Under the pieces are notes generated by a model. That model made no database searches. It was not told where the DNA came from and saw nothing but the letters and a program-made list of their open reading frames with translations. Made by a program: the position numbers and the translations under genes. DNA of 64,000 nucleotides from Leptofilum sp041748655. GTDB taxonomy: Bacteria; Chloroflexota; Anaerolineae; Promineifilales; Promineifilaceae. The stretch's first letter is position 1. Each line of letters opens with the position of its first letter. The stretch is taken from the NCBI GenBank assembly GCA_041748655.1, contig JBGTCV010000098.1:1-64000 (forward strand). Reading direction: 5' to 3'. This document shows, piece after piece, positions 44,512-52,695 of the stretch.

Positions 44512-45141
44512 ATGATTTCAGCGCGAGAAGCAGTTGACCGTTTACGAGAAGGCAATCAACGTTTTGCCAGCGGGGTACAAAGCCTGAGTGCGCTTAGCAG
44601 CCTGGCGCGTCGTAGAGACCTGGTGAATGGGCAAGCCCCGTTTGCCATTATTTTGGGCTGCTCTGATTCCCGCGTTCCGGCCGAAATTATTTTTGATCAG
44701 GGATTGGGCGATCTGTTTGTGATTCGGGTGGCGGGCAATATCGTGGCGCCGTCGCTGGTGGGCAGCGTGGAGTTCGCGGCGGCCGAGTTTGGCACGCGGC
44801 TGGTGGTTGTGCTGGGACATTCCAACTGTGGGGCGATTCAGGCCACGGTGGCAGAACTGGAACGGCCGTCTGCCAATCGTTCCCCTAACCTGCATTCTAT
44901 TGTGGAACGAATACGGCCGTCTGTGCAAAATTTACTGGAAACAGACCTTCGTCACAATCGGGTCGAACTGATTCGTCAGGCCGTGCGGGCCAATATTCGC
45001 GTCTCGGCCAACCATCTGCGCAGCGGCTCCCAAATTTTGGAGCAGTTTATTCAAAAAGATGGTTTGCTCGTTGTTGGGGCGGAATATTCACTGGAAACGG
45101 GCATTGTGGATTTCTTTGATGGAGTGTCGGATTTTGATTGA
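44512..45141 (+). CDS. Beta-class carbonic anhydrase
   Basis: 209 residues. Zinc ligands Cys50, His103 and Cys106 lie in CSDSRVP and GHSNCGA; Asp52 and Arg54 form the conserved dyad. The enzyme interconverts CO2 and bicarbonate. AAGGAAG precedes the ATG at 44512 by about 11 bp and the N-terminus SAREAVDRLREGNQRFASG is typical. No signal peptide is evident with this start. Two palindrome copies 51 bp apart (both ERPS/IRPS). Confidence 0.92.
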   Translation: MISAREAVDRLREGNQRFASGVQSLSALSSLARRRDLVNGQAPFAIILGCSDSRVPAEIIFDQGLGDLFVIRVAGNIVAPSLVGSVEFAAAEFGTRLVVVLGHSNCGAIQATVAELERPSANRSPNLHSIVERIRPSVQNLLETDLRHNRVELIRQAVRANIRVSANHLRSGSQILEQFIQKDGLLVVGAEYSLETGIVDFFDGVSDFD

Positions 45142-45206
45142 CGATTAGAGAGAAAATGATATACTCTCCCTTCTAGCCTGTGGCTTTTGCGCCTGCAGGC
45201 TTTTTG
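45138..45206 (+). promoter_or_regulatory. rplY promoter with terminator-like leader hairpin
   Basis: TTGACG (45138-45143), overlapping the carbonic anhydrase stop codon, is followed after 16 bp by TATACT (45160-45165). Transcription would begin near 45172, directly before a hairpin of AGCCTG/CAGGCT with TTTTT (45174-45206). The hairpin may end the upstream transcript, or attenuate rplY, whose start is 67 bp further on. Confidence 0.6.
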
Positions 45207-45272
45207 TTGAATATTTACCACGAAAAGAAACTCCCTCGTTGTTGAGGAAATTACAAACTGAGGTTTAGAACC

Positions 45273-45926
45273 ATGTCTGATGTTAGATTGGCTATTGAGG
45301 CTGCACCGCGCACCGTTATTGGTAAACAAGTAAAACAGTTACGCCGGGAAGGAATGATTCCCGCTGTCATTTATGGCATCAACGATCCAGTGATCGTTCA
45401 ATTGGAAAACAAAATGCTGCGCCGGGTGCTGCGCCGAGCTGGTACCACCAACTTGATTGATATTTCTTTTAGTGGCCAAACCCGCACAGTTTTGGCTCGT
45501 GAGATTCAACAGCACCTGACCCGAGGCGATCTGGTTCATGTGGATTTCCAGGAAGTTGACCTGAAGGTGAAGATTACGGCCGAGGTACCGCTGGTGCTGG
45601 TTGGCCATTCTCCCATGATGGAAGATGGCCAGGGCTCAGACGTGCTGGCGCTGAACACCGTGGAAATTGAAGCGCTGCCGGACGATTTGATTGCTGAAAT
45701 TGAAGTGGACGTCAGCCAGATGAGCTCGGCAGATGAGCCGATTTATGTGGGCGACCTGGTTACACCTAAAGGTGTGGTTATTCTGACCGACCCAGAAACG
45801 GCCGTTGCCCGCTTTGAATATGACCGCCTGGAGACAGAAGAAGAAGCAGAAGAAGAAGTATTCGAAGCAACCGCCGAATCTGTGGAAATTATCGAGAAAG
45901 GCAAAGGCGACGACGAAGAAGAATAA
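45273..45926 (+). CDS. rplY: 50S ribosomal protein L25 (Ctc type)
   Basis: 217 residues, the long two-domain form. Residues 1-95 are the 5S-rRNA-binding L25 domain (RTVIGKQVKQLRREGMIPAVIYG, HVDFQEVDLK), followed by the TL5/Ctc C-terminal beta domain (about 96-185). The last 30 residues are acidic (EEEAEEEVFEATAES, DDEEE), echoing the acidic tail of S16 in this genome. GAGG lies 9 bp upstream of the ATG. One palindrome copy (PETAVA). A GC-rich terminator follows. Confidence 0.94.
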   Translation: MSDVRLAIEAAPRTVIGKQVKQLRREGMIPAVIYGINDPVIVQLENKMLRRVLRRAGTTNLIDISFSGQTRTVLAREIQQHLTRGDLVHVDFQEVDLKVKITAEVPLVLVGHSPMMEDGQGSDVLALNTVEIEALPDDLIAEIEVDVSQMSSADEPIYVGDLVTPKGVVILTDPETAVARFEYDRLETEEEAEEEVFEATAESVEIIEKGKGDDEEE

Positions 45927-45961
45927 CGATTCTTTTTCCTGGTTTGCAAATATTGAAAATG

Positions 45962-45992
45962 AAGGGTCGGACATGGTTCCGGCCCTTTTTTG
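45962..45992 (+). terminator. Intrinsic terminator after rplY
   Basis: AAGGGTCGG (45962-45970) pairs with CCGGCCCTT (45979-45987, one G-T wobble) and continues as TTTTTG. Confidence 0.75.
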
Positions 45993-46034
45993 TTGCCATT
46001 CGCCCAACGTTTGCCGCCAAGATACAATTTGCCC

Positions 46035-48077
46035 ATGAAAAAGTGGCAGGAAAGGGTGTGGTTGGGTCTTGTTTTGCTGGTTGCGGCCGTTTTTCGCTTC
46101 ACCGGCATTGATTGGGACGATTACCACCATTACCATCCCGATGAACGGTATATCACCTGGGTGGCTACTACGATTGAACGGCCGTCTGACTGGCAAACTG
46201 CTTTTTCTCCCAACCAATCCAGCTTTAACCCATTTTACTGGCCACCAGAGGCCGCCAGCGAGGGTATCCAGGTACCCCAAGATACACCGCGTGATTTTGC
46301 CTACGGCCATGTGCCGCTCTACCTGGGCGTGCTGACCACCCGCCTGCTGGAATGGCTTGGTCCCCGTTTGCAGCCCCTTTTCCCTGCCGATTGGCTGCTG
46401 ACGCGAGATATTTTGAACGGGGCTGCCTTGATTGAGTTTCGCCATTTAACGGCCGTTTCTCGTGCCCTCACCGCCTTTGTGGATGTTGGCACCGTCTGGC
46501 TGATTTATCTGTTGGGACGACGGCTCTACTCACCTCAGGTTGGCCTGCTGGCGGCGGCATTTCTGGCAGTCAACGTCATGCACATTCAGCTGGCTCACTT
46601 CTTCATCTCCGACCCGTACCAAACCTTCTTCACCGTGGCTGCGCTCCTTTTTTTGGTATTGGCAGCCAGCCAGAGAGGGCATAGAGAAGAAAGAGATACA
46701 GAGCGTAAAAATTCCGATTACCGCTCACTGATTACTGTTTACTGGATACTGGCTTCACTATTTATCGGCCTGGCCATTGGCTCTAAATTTTCGGCCGTTT
46801 TGCTCTTTTTGCCGCTGCTGCTGGCGGCGGGGTGGCTGGGTGTGCGCTGGAAATGGTGGTTGGGAACGGCCGTTTTCACCATTGCCCTCACCTTTTTCCT
46901 TACCAACCCCTTTGCTGTGCTCGATTTTAGCTGCGAGGTGAACACCCCCGCCACACAGGTTGGGCCAATCACTTTGCCTGCCCTCAACTGGGGATCGTGC
47001 TACCTGGAAAATATCGTCACCCAGGGCAGCATGGTGCGCGGCGCGGGGGATATTCCCTTCACCCGGCAGTACAGCGGCACGCTGCCCTACCTCTACTTTG
47101 TGGAGATGCAGCTGCGCTGGGGCATGGGTTGGCCGCTGGGGTTGCTGGCGTTTGGCGGTTTTGGCTGGGCGCTCTGGCGAGAACTCAAGAGATTGAAGAT
47201 TAGAGACTGGAGATTGAAGCCTTCTAATCTTCAATCTCGCAACCGAAGGTTACCAATCTCCAATCTCCTTCTTCTGGCCTGGGTGGTTCCCTTCTTCCTC
47301 ACCACCGGCGGCTTTTTGGTGAAGTTCATGCGTTATTTGCAGCCGATGACGCCATTTTTAATGCTGTGGGCGGCGGCGTGGCTGTTGAGCTGGCGGCGGG
47401 AGTGGTTGAAGTGGGGGGTGGGAACGGCCGTACTCACCATCACCACCCTCTACGCCATCAGCTTTGTGAACATCTACCAGCAGCCCCATCCCTGGGTAGC
47501 CGCCTCTGAATGGATTTTTGCCAACGTAACCCCTGGATCATTAGTGCTGAGCGAGCAGTGGGACGATTCCCTGCCCAGCACTTTGACCCTCGATGGCAAG
47601 GTGCGCCGTCGCTCTGAATACCCCAATGCGGAACTGAGCTGGCTTTCCGGCGCAGATCTGGCTGACAGCGAGGAGAAGCTGGCGGAGAATTTGCAGCTTT
47701 TGGCCGAAGCAGATTACGTGACGGTGGTGTCTAACCGGATTTATGGCACGGTGCCCCGCCTGCCGGAGCGGTATCCGCTGTCCAGCCAATACCACGCGCT
47801 GCTGTTTGCTGGCGAGCTGGGGTACGAGCCGGTTTACGTCGTGGGGCGATTCCCTACCCTGTTTGGCTGGCAGCTGCGCCCCGACACTTTTGGCTGGCCC
47901 GATTTGCAGCCACCGCCGCTGGTGCAAGCCTATCTGGCTGAGCAGCCGGGCCTTTATTTGGGCCACGCTGATGAAAGTTTTATCGTCTATGATCAGCCGT
48001 TGACGATTATTTTTGAGAATGTGGAGAGGAAAACGGCCGTTGAGCTGCAAGCGCTATTTACTATTAACGGCCCGTGA
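46035..48077 (+). CDS. GT-C glycosyltransferase (family 39-like membrane protein) with repeat-derived insertions
   Basis: 680 residues with about 10 membrane helices. The first loop has DWDDYHHYHPDERY, the acidic catalytic pattern of GT-C (dolichyl- or undecaprenyl-phosphate-sugar-dependent) transferases such as ArnT/PMT. The last 190 residues form a soluble extracytoplasmic domain. It should move a sugar from a lipid carrier to a protein or glycan outside the membrane. Two stretches look foreign: residues 218-239 (RDTERKNSDYRSLITVYW) and 385-412 (KRLKIRDWRLKPSNLQSRN), both encoded by repeat DNA. TACAAT lies 6 bp before the ATG and no ribosome site is present, suggesting leaderless expression. 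Four palindrome copies besides one near the stop. Confidence 0.82.
   Translation: MKKWQERVWLGLVLLVAAVFRFTGIDWDDYHHYHPDERYITWVATTIERPSDWQTAFSPNQSSFNPFYWPPEAASEGIQVPQDTPRDFAYGHVPLYLGVLTTRLLEWLGPRLQPLFPADWLLTRDILNGAALIEFRHLTAVSRALTAFVDVGTVWLIYLLGRRLYSPQVGLLAAAFLAVNVMHIQLAHFFISDPYQTFFTVAALLFLVLAASQRGHREERDTERKNSDYRSLITVYWILASLFIGLAIGSKFSAVLLFLPLLLAAGWLGVRWKWWLGTAVFTIALTFFLTNPFAVLDFSCEVNTPATQVGPITLPALNWGSCYLENIVTQGSMVRGAGDIPFTRQYSGTLPYLYFVEMQLRWGMGWPLGLLAFGGFGWALWRELKRLKIRDWRLKPSNLQSRNRRLPISNLLLLAWVVPFFLTTGGFLVKFMRYLQPMTPFLMLWAAAWLLSWRREWLKWGVGTAVLTITTLYAISFVNIYQQPHPWVAASEWIFANVTPGSLVLSEQWDDSLPSTLTLDGKVRRRSEYPNAELSWLSGADLADSEEKLAENLQLLAEADYVTVVSNRIYGTVPRLPERYPLSSQYHALLFAGELGYEPVYVVGRFPTLFGWQLRPDTFGWPDLQPPPLVQAYLAEQPGLYLGHADESFIVYDQPLTIIFENVERKTAVELQALFTINGP
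46690..46752. repeat. CAGTATT-family repeat inside the glycosyltransferase gene
   Basis: GATACAGAGCG and CACTGATTACTGTTTACTGG words, the same as the intergenic repeats at 12407 and 49812. Reading frame is kept. Confidence 0.65.
47190..47270. repeat. AGATTGAAGATTAGAG-type hairpin inside the glycosyltransferase gene
   Basis: AGATTGAAGATTAGAGACTGG and AGATTGAAGCC on the left pair with TAATCTTCAATCTC and CCAATCTCCAATCTCC on the right. It encodes about 27 basic residues in a loop between two membrane helices. A related CATCTCCAATTTCC word is at 54447. Confidence 0.75.
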
Positions 48078-48252
48078 TGTGTGAAACGTGACCAGAGTAA
48101 CTTATGGTTGGTTAGGCTTGTATGGGTAATGGTTTGAAACAACCTGCGCCATTTAGGGGACGCCGCTATAATCCAACTAACTCAGAAAAAAGGAAGCTGG
48201 ACAGCCTGGAGATTTCCCTCTGCGTCTCCGCGCCTCCGCGTTAAAAAAGTGT

Positions 48253-49809
48253 GTGAATAATCGAAAATATCTGTTTCTGACGGTTTTTGTGGCGGGCATG
48301 AGTACGCTGGCCATCGAATTTACCACCAGCCGTATGCTGCAAACCGTTTATGGCACTTCCAATATCGTTTGGGCCAACGTGATTGGCCTGGTGCTGCTGT
48401 TTCTGACGGTGGGTTATTTTGTGGGGGGGCGATTGGCTGATAAACGGCCGTATCCCCAAACCTTCTACACCCTTGTTGCCTGGGCTGGTTTTAGCGCCGT
48501 CTTTTTTTTGCTGCTGACGAGTTTGCTGCTGAAAACGGCCGCTTCTGCCCTGGCGGCGGTTAACGTCGGCGCCATTGCCAGCTCCCTCATTGGCGTGGTC
48601 TTTGCTCTGGCTGTGCCTATTACCCTGCTGGGCTGCATCTCTCCCTTTGCCATCCGGCTGGCGGTGCAAAATGTAGAAGAAGCAGGCCGCATCAGCGGGC
48701 GAGTTTATGCCGTCTCCACCTGGGGCAGCTTGCTGGGCACCTACCTGCCCGTCTTGTTCGTTTTGCCGCTGGCTGGCTCTCGCCTGACGGCGCTCATTTT
48801 TGGCGGGATTTTGCTGCTGGTGGGGCTGGGTGGCCTGTGGCAAACGCAGGCGAAAAACCGCTTTGCCGCGCTGCTGCTGCCGCTCACCCTGCTGCCCGTG
48901 GCCCTGGCCTGGACCTCTGGTGGCATCAAGGCGTACGATGGCCAAATTTTCGAGACGGAATCAGCCTACAACTACATTCAGGTGGTGCGGCAGGGGGAGT
49001 GCAACTATTTGCTGCTGAATGAAGGGCAGGCGTACCACTCTTTTTACTGCGATGGCGGGACGGTTTCCCGCGTTTCCGTTTGGAGCATTATGCTGGCCGC
49101 CCCTTATTTTAATGCCCCGCCGGTGGAACTGAATCGGGTAGCGGTAATTGGGTTGGCGGCTGGCACCATTCCCAAGCAGTACACCCGCGTTTTTGGTCCG
49201 CTGCCGATTGACGGTATTGAGCTGGACGGCGAAATTGTGCAGGCGGGCATTGATTATTTTGATTTGACGGAGCCAAATATTAACCTGATTGTGGGAGACG
49301 GCCGTTACGAACTCAACCAGCTGCCCCATCGCTATGACGTTATCACCATCGACGCCTACAAAGTGCCGTATATTCCCTGGCACCTCACCACCCAGGATTA
49401 TTTTGAGGAGGTGCGGGATCATCTCACCGACACGGGCGTGGTGGCGATGAACGTGGGGCGTGCCCCAGAAGACCGCCGCCTGATCGACGCGATGACGGCG
49501 ACGCTGCAAACGGTTTATCCCACGGTTCACGCCATTGACGTGCCGGGGTCGCTAAACACGATTTTGGTGGCCACGGTGCAGCCCACCACGCTGGATAATT
49601 TAATCCGCAATTTAGCGCTGCTGGATGCGTCGGTGGACCCTTTGCTACGGGCGGCGGTGGAAACGGCCGTTACCCACCACGTCCCCAACAACCCCAGCGA
49701 CGTCATCTTCACCGATGAACGCGCCCCGGTGGAAACGATCATTGACAGCCTGGTGGTGCGCTATTTGCTGAATGAAGGGGTGGCGGGGCTGCCGGGATTG
49801 GGGGAGTAG
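48253..49809 (+). CDS. Fused membrane / spermidine-synthase-like protein
   Basis: 518 residues. The first 225 form about seven membrane helices of MFS-like type (GGRLADKRPYPQT, AVPITLLGCISPFAIRLAVQ). The second half is a spermidine-synthase-like Rossmann domain: NRVAVIGLAAGTIPKQYTRV, IDGIELDGEIVQAG, NLIVGDGRYEL and DVITIDAYKVPYIPWHL. Such fusions are common but their product is usually unproven; aminopropyl transfer to a membrane-associated acceptor is one possibility. The motif I glycines (GLAAG) are only partly canonical. The start is GTG at 48253. A CTCTGCGTCTCCGCGCCTCC half repeat lies just upstream. Three palindrome copies. Confidence 0.82.
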   Translation: MNNRKYLFLTVFVAGMSTLAIEFTTSRMLQTVYGTSNIVWANVIGLVLLFLTVGYFVGGRLADKRPYPQTFYTLVAWAGFSAVFFLLLTSLLLKTAASALAAVNVGAIASSLIGVVFALAVPITLLGCISPFAIRLAVQNVEEAGRISGRVYAVSTWGSLLGTYLPVLFVLPLAGSRLTALIFGGILLLVGLGGLWQTQAKNRFAALLLPLTLLPVALAWTSGGIKAYDGQIFETESAYNYIQVVRQGECNYLLLNEGQAYHSFYCDGGTVSRVSVWSIMLAAPYFNAPPVELNRVAVIGLAAGTIPKQYTRVFGPLPIDGIELDGEIVQAGIDYFDLTEPNINLIVGDGRYELNQLPHRYDVITIDAYKVPYIPWHLTTQDYFEEVRDHLTDTGVVAMNVGRAPEDRRLIDAMTATLQTVYPTVHAIDVPGSLNTILVATVQPTTLDNLIRNLALLDASVDPLLRAAVETAVTHHVPNNPSDVIFTDERAPVETIIDSLVVRYLLNEGVAGLPGLGE

Positions 49810-49811
49810 GC

Positions 49812-49884
49812 GGTAGACAGTAATCAGTAAGCAGTGGGTCAGTGGACGGATAAAGGATGACTGGTTCCTGACTTGCTGAACAGT
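49812..49884. repeat. CAGTAATCAGTA-type repeat upstream of the DUF1461 gene
   Basis: GACAGTAATCAGTAAGCAGTG, GGTCAGTGGAC and CTGAACAGTAAAC words of the family at 12407, partly self-complementary. It occupies the whole gap and supplies the bases before the next start codon. Confidence 0.6.
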
Positions 49885-49888
49885 AAAC

Positions 49889-50587
49889 ATGGAGAAGAGT
49901 TTGGAGAATAAAACGCTGCTTAACATAATACGTTGGATCATCATTATTGCGATGCCGTTTTTTCTGGGTTTGGGGATGATTCGGGCGGTGATTGCCTGGG
50001 ATTATCCCAGTTTTGAATACCAGCGCATTGCGCCGGATCGTTATGGCTTTACGCCGGAGGAGCGGCTGGCCTATGCCCACGCCACGCTGGATTATTTGCA
50101 GCGACCGGAACCCCCTGAGGAAGTGATTTACCTGCTGGAGGAGCTGCGGCTGCCCAATTCCGCCGATCCGCTGTACAACGAGCGGGAAATTGGCCACATG
50201 ATCGACGTGAAGCTGTTGACGGATTCAATCAGAACGATTTGGTGGATTACGGCCGTTCTCGTTACGCTTGGTCTGGCTTTTTTACTAACGCAGCCAGCCC
50301 TGCGCCCGGTGGGGTACCGTGCCGTGTTTCAGGGAGGATTGGCCACCGTCATCATTTTGACCGCCATTGCCATTTTCATTGCCGTGGGCTGGAGCATCTT
50401 TTTTGTCCAGTTTCATGAGCTGCTCTTCCCACCCGGCACCTGGACCTTTTACTACACCGATTCGCTCATTCGCCTCTTCCCGGAGCAGTTCTGGTTCGAC
50501 ATTGGCGTCATCATGAGCGTCGGCGCGCTGCTGCTGGGCGTGGTGGTGACGGGAATTGGGTATTGGCTGGGGAAAAGCGTCGGGTAA
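49889..50587 (+). CDS. TIGR01906/DUF1461-like integral membrane protein
   Basis: 232 residues with four membrane helices (16-36, about 115-135, 150-172, 205-227). FGFTPEERLAYAHATLDYL and, later, FFVQFHELLFPPGTWTF, YTDSLIRLFPEQFWFDIG are characteristic of this family, which is widespread in Gram-positives and Chloroflexota and has no known function. No Shine-Dalgarno is seen at 49889 because repeat DNA lies upstream. Confidence 0.78.
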   Translation: MEKSLENKTLLNIIRWIIIIAMPFFLGLGMIRAVIAWDYPSFEYQRIAPDRYGFTPEERLAYAHATLDYLQRPEPPEEVIYLLEELRLPNSADPLYNEREIGHMIDVKLLTDSIRTIWWITAVLVTLGLAFLLTQPALRPVGYRAVFQGGLATVIILTAIAIFIAVGWSIFFVQFHELLFPPGTWTFYYTDSLIRLFPEQFWFDIGVIMSVGALLLGVVVTGIGYWLGKSVG

Positions 50588-50646
50588 TTGAGTAATTGAG
50601 TAATTGAGCAAAAATTACCCAATTACCCAATTACCCAATTACCCAA
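50583..50646. repeat. TAATTGAG-type hairpin repeat
   Basis: GGTAATTGAGTAATTGAGTA followed by ATTGAG on the left; TTACCCAATTACCCAATTAC then CCAATTACCC on the right. Three to four units per arm. Same family as 21541 and 35668. Confidence 0.85.
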
Positions 50647-50664
50647 ATACATGGGAGATGAATT

Positions 50665-51513
50665 ATGAAATACGTCGTCATTACAGGCGCTTCTAGCGGG
50701 ATTGGCTACGATGCTGCCCGCTATCTGATCGAGAAGGGGTTTCACGTCTTTGGCAGCGTGCGCAGGCAGGCGGATGGGGCGCGGGTGCGGGCAGAGTTGG
50801 GTGACCCGTTTAGCCCGCTGTTGTTTGATGTGACGGATGAGGCGGCGGTGGCAACGGCCGTAACCCAGGTCGCCCAAATCGTTGGCAGTAATGGTCTTGC
50901 CGGGCTGGTTAACAACGCCGGAATTGCCGTGGCCGGGCCGCTTTTGCACCTGCCGCTGAAAGAGATGCGCCAACAATTTGAAGTTAACTTTTTTGGCTTG
51001 CTTGATGTGACCCAAAAGTTTCTGCCGCTGCTGGGAGCCGTGCCAAACGCCAGCCATCCGCCGGGACGCATCGTCAATATTAGCTCTGTCAGCGGCAAAA
51101 TTGTGTATCCGTTTATGGGGCCATATGCCGCCTCTAAACACGCTCTGGAAGCGATTTCGGACGCCCTGCGGCGCGAACTGCTCATCTTTGGCGTGGATGT
51201 AGTGGTGATTGAGCCAGGCTCCGTCCAGACCCCCATTTGGGACAAAGCCCAGGATTTAGACATAGAGCCATACCGCAATACCGCCTACGAAGGCATGATG
51301 GCAGGGATGAAGCGTGTCTTTGTCAATCAGGGGAAATCGGGCATTCCGGTGGAGCGGGTGAGCGAGACCGTTTATAAGGCATTAACGGCCGTAAAGCCCA
51401 AAACCCGTTACGTCCTGGCTCGCAAGCTGTTCACCGGCTGGCTGCTTCCCCGCTACCTGCCCGACCGTCGCTTCGACAAAATCGTTGCCAAGCGGCTGGG
51501 CATCACCAAATAA
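50665..51513 (+). CDS. Short-chain dehydrogenase/reductase (classical SDR)
   Basis: 282 residues. VITGASSGIGYDAARYL binds NAD(P), LVNNAGIAVAGPL is the NNAG motif, and Ser in VNISSVSGK with Tyr154 and Lys158 (YAASKHAL) form the active site. VIEPGSVQTPIWDKAQ fits retinol-dehydrogenase-like or 17-beta-hydroxysteroid-like SDRs. Substrate unknown. GGGAG lies upstream of the ATG. Two palindrome copies. Confidence 0.93.
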   Translation: MKYVVITGASSGIGYDAARYLIEKGFHVFGSVRRQADGARVRAELGDPFSPLLFDVTDEAAVATAVTQVAQIVGSNGLAGLVNNAGIAVAGPLLHLPLKEMRQQFEVNFFGLLDVTQKFLPLLGAVPNASHPPGRIVNISSVSGKIVYPFMGPYAASKHALEAISDALRRELLIFGVDVVVIEPGSVQTPIWDKAQDLDIEPYRNTAYEGMMAGMKRVFVNQGKSGIPVERVSETVYKALTAVKPKTRYVLARKLFTGWLLPRYLPDRRFDKIVAKRLGITK

Positions 51514-51546
51514 CGCACAACAATAAAACGCGCCAGGAAAGCACGG

Positions 51547-52695
51547 TTACGGAGTGGGTTCTGGCGCAGGGGTAGCTGGCGGGGGATCAATCACAATTTC
51601 CACAAAGGTGGTGCGGTACGGTTGTACCACAATCTCCTGCGTTACTCGCTTTTCCCCAATTTGCACGATCACCTTGTAGCTGCCACCCCCCACATCGTCA
51701 AATGCAAACGTCTCGTTCCACAGCGGATCGCTGTTGAGATTGCCCGCCGCGTAGGTGGTCGTAGTATGCCCCAAATTGGTGCCGTCTGCTGAAGAAAGTG
51801 ACACCACCAGTTCCTGCCACACTTCCCCAGCCGAAGTGACAACGCGCCCTACAACGGTACCCCGATCCGGGAAGGGATAAAGCCAGAGGCGGGGATTACG
51901 GGTGCTGTTATAACTATTTTCCCCTACGCGCACCTCAAAATGGAGATGCGGCCCGTCGGCTATGCCCGTTGCGCCAGAAATGGCGATCAGCTGCTGCATG
52001 GCAACGGGCTGCCCCACTTCCACCAGCAGTTCTGATAGATGGCCGTAAAGCGTGAAGACGGGCTGGCCATCCAGCCGGGTATTGTGTTCGATGACCACCA
52101 GATTGCCGTAGAAATTGGGGGTTGGTCCCAAAACCTGCACGCTGTCGTTGCCGGCGTAGACCACGGTGCCATCGGCTACGGCCAGCACATGGGTGCCTGC
52201 CGGGACGTAAAATTCGACGCCGTGGTGAGGGCGCAGGGTGCCGCCACGGGTGCTGCCGTAGGGATATACCTTGTCGGTCCAGTTAGTTTGCCCCTCGTGA
52301 ATGGGCCGCCAGAACCAGTAATGTTCTTCAGGTAGGGTGAAGCGCAGGCTGGGTGGTGTCGGCGTGGCGGTGGGCAAATCTGGAGTGGGGCTGGGGCTGG
52401 GCACGGCCGTTTCCTCTATCGTCACACTTTCTTGCAACACCACTACATCTTCCGGCCGGGAGAGCGAAAAGGAAGGCATCTCAGCCGCTGGCGGCGGTTC
52501 GCTGTACTCGATGACCGGTTGGGCCAGGGCGGGGCGCAGGGTGGGCGTGGGCGGTTGTTCCACTACAGCTGCCAACTGCGAAATGACCGGTTCGGCCGGC
52601 TTGGCCTGACAGCCACCGATCAACAGCAGCAGCAAAACGGCCGTTCCCCACCCCAACACAGATAAACGATTGGCTCTACCCCCCAGCCCGCTCAT
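51547..52695 (-). CDS. M23 (LytM-type) peptidase lipoprotein
   Basis: 382 residues. Lipobox LIGGC in a strong signal (VLGWGTAVLLLLLIGGC), a long Pro/Thr-rich linker (about 35-125), the LytM domain (about 150-265) and a C-terminal beta domain. The zinc motif HHGVEF has Glu where the family usually has Asp, while the HxH motif is intact in GPHLHFEV, along with LYGHLSE. It probably cuts or binds peptidoglycan outside the cell; the Asp-to-Glu change leaves activity open. GGGGAGG lies 7 bp before the ATG at 52695, which overlaps the stop codon of ftcD. Confidence 0.82.
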   Translation of the reverse strand: MSGLGGRANRLSVLGWGTAVLLLLLIGGCQAKPAEPVISQLAAVVEQPPTPTLRPALAQPVIEYSEPPPAAEMPSFSLSRPEDVVVLQESVTIEETAVPSPSPTPDLPTATPTPPSLRFTLPEEHYWFWRPIHEGQTNWTDKVYPYGSTRGGTLRPHHGVEFYVPAGTHVLAVADGTVVYAGNDSVQVLGPTPNFYGNLVVIEHNTRLDGQPVFTLYGHLSELLVEVGQPVAMQQLIAISGATGIADGPHLHFEVRVGENSYNSTRNPRLWLYPFPDRGTVVGRVVTSAGEVWQELVVSLSSADGTNLGHTTTTYAAGNLNSDPLWNETFAFDDVGGGSYKVIVQIGEKRVTQEIVVQPYRTTFVEIVIDPPPATPAPEPTP

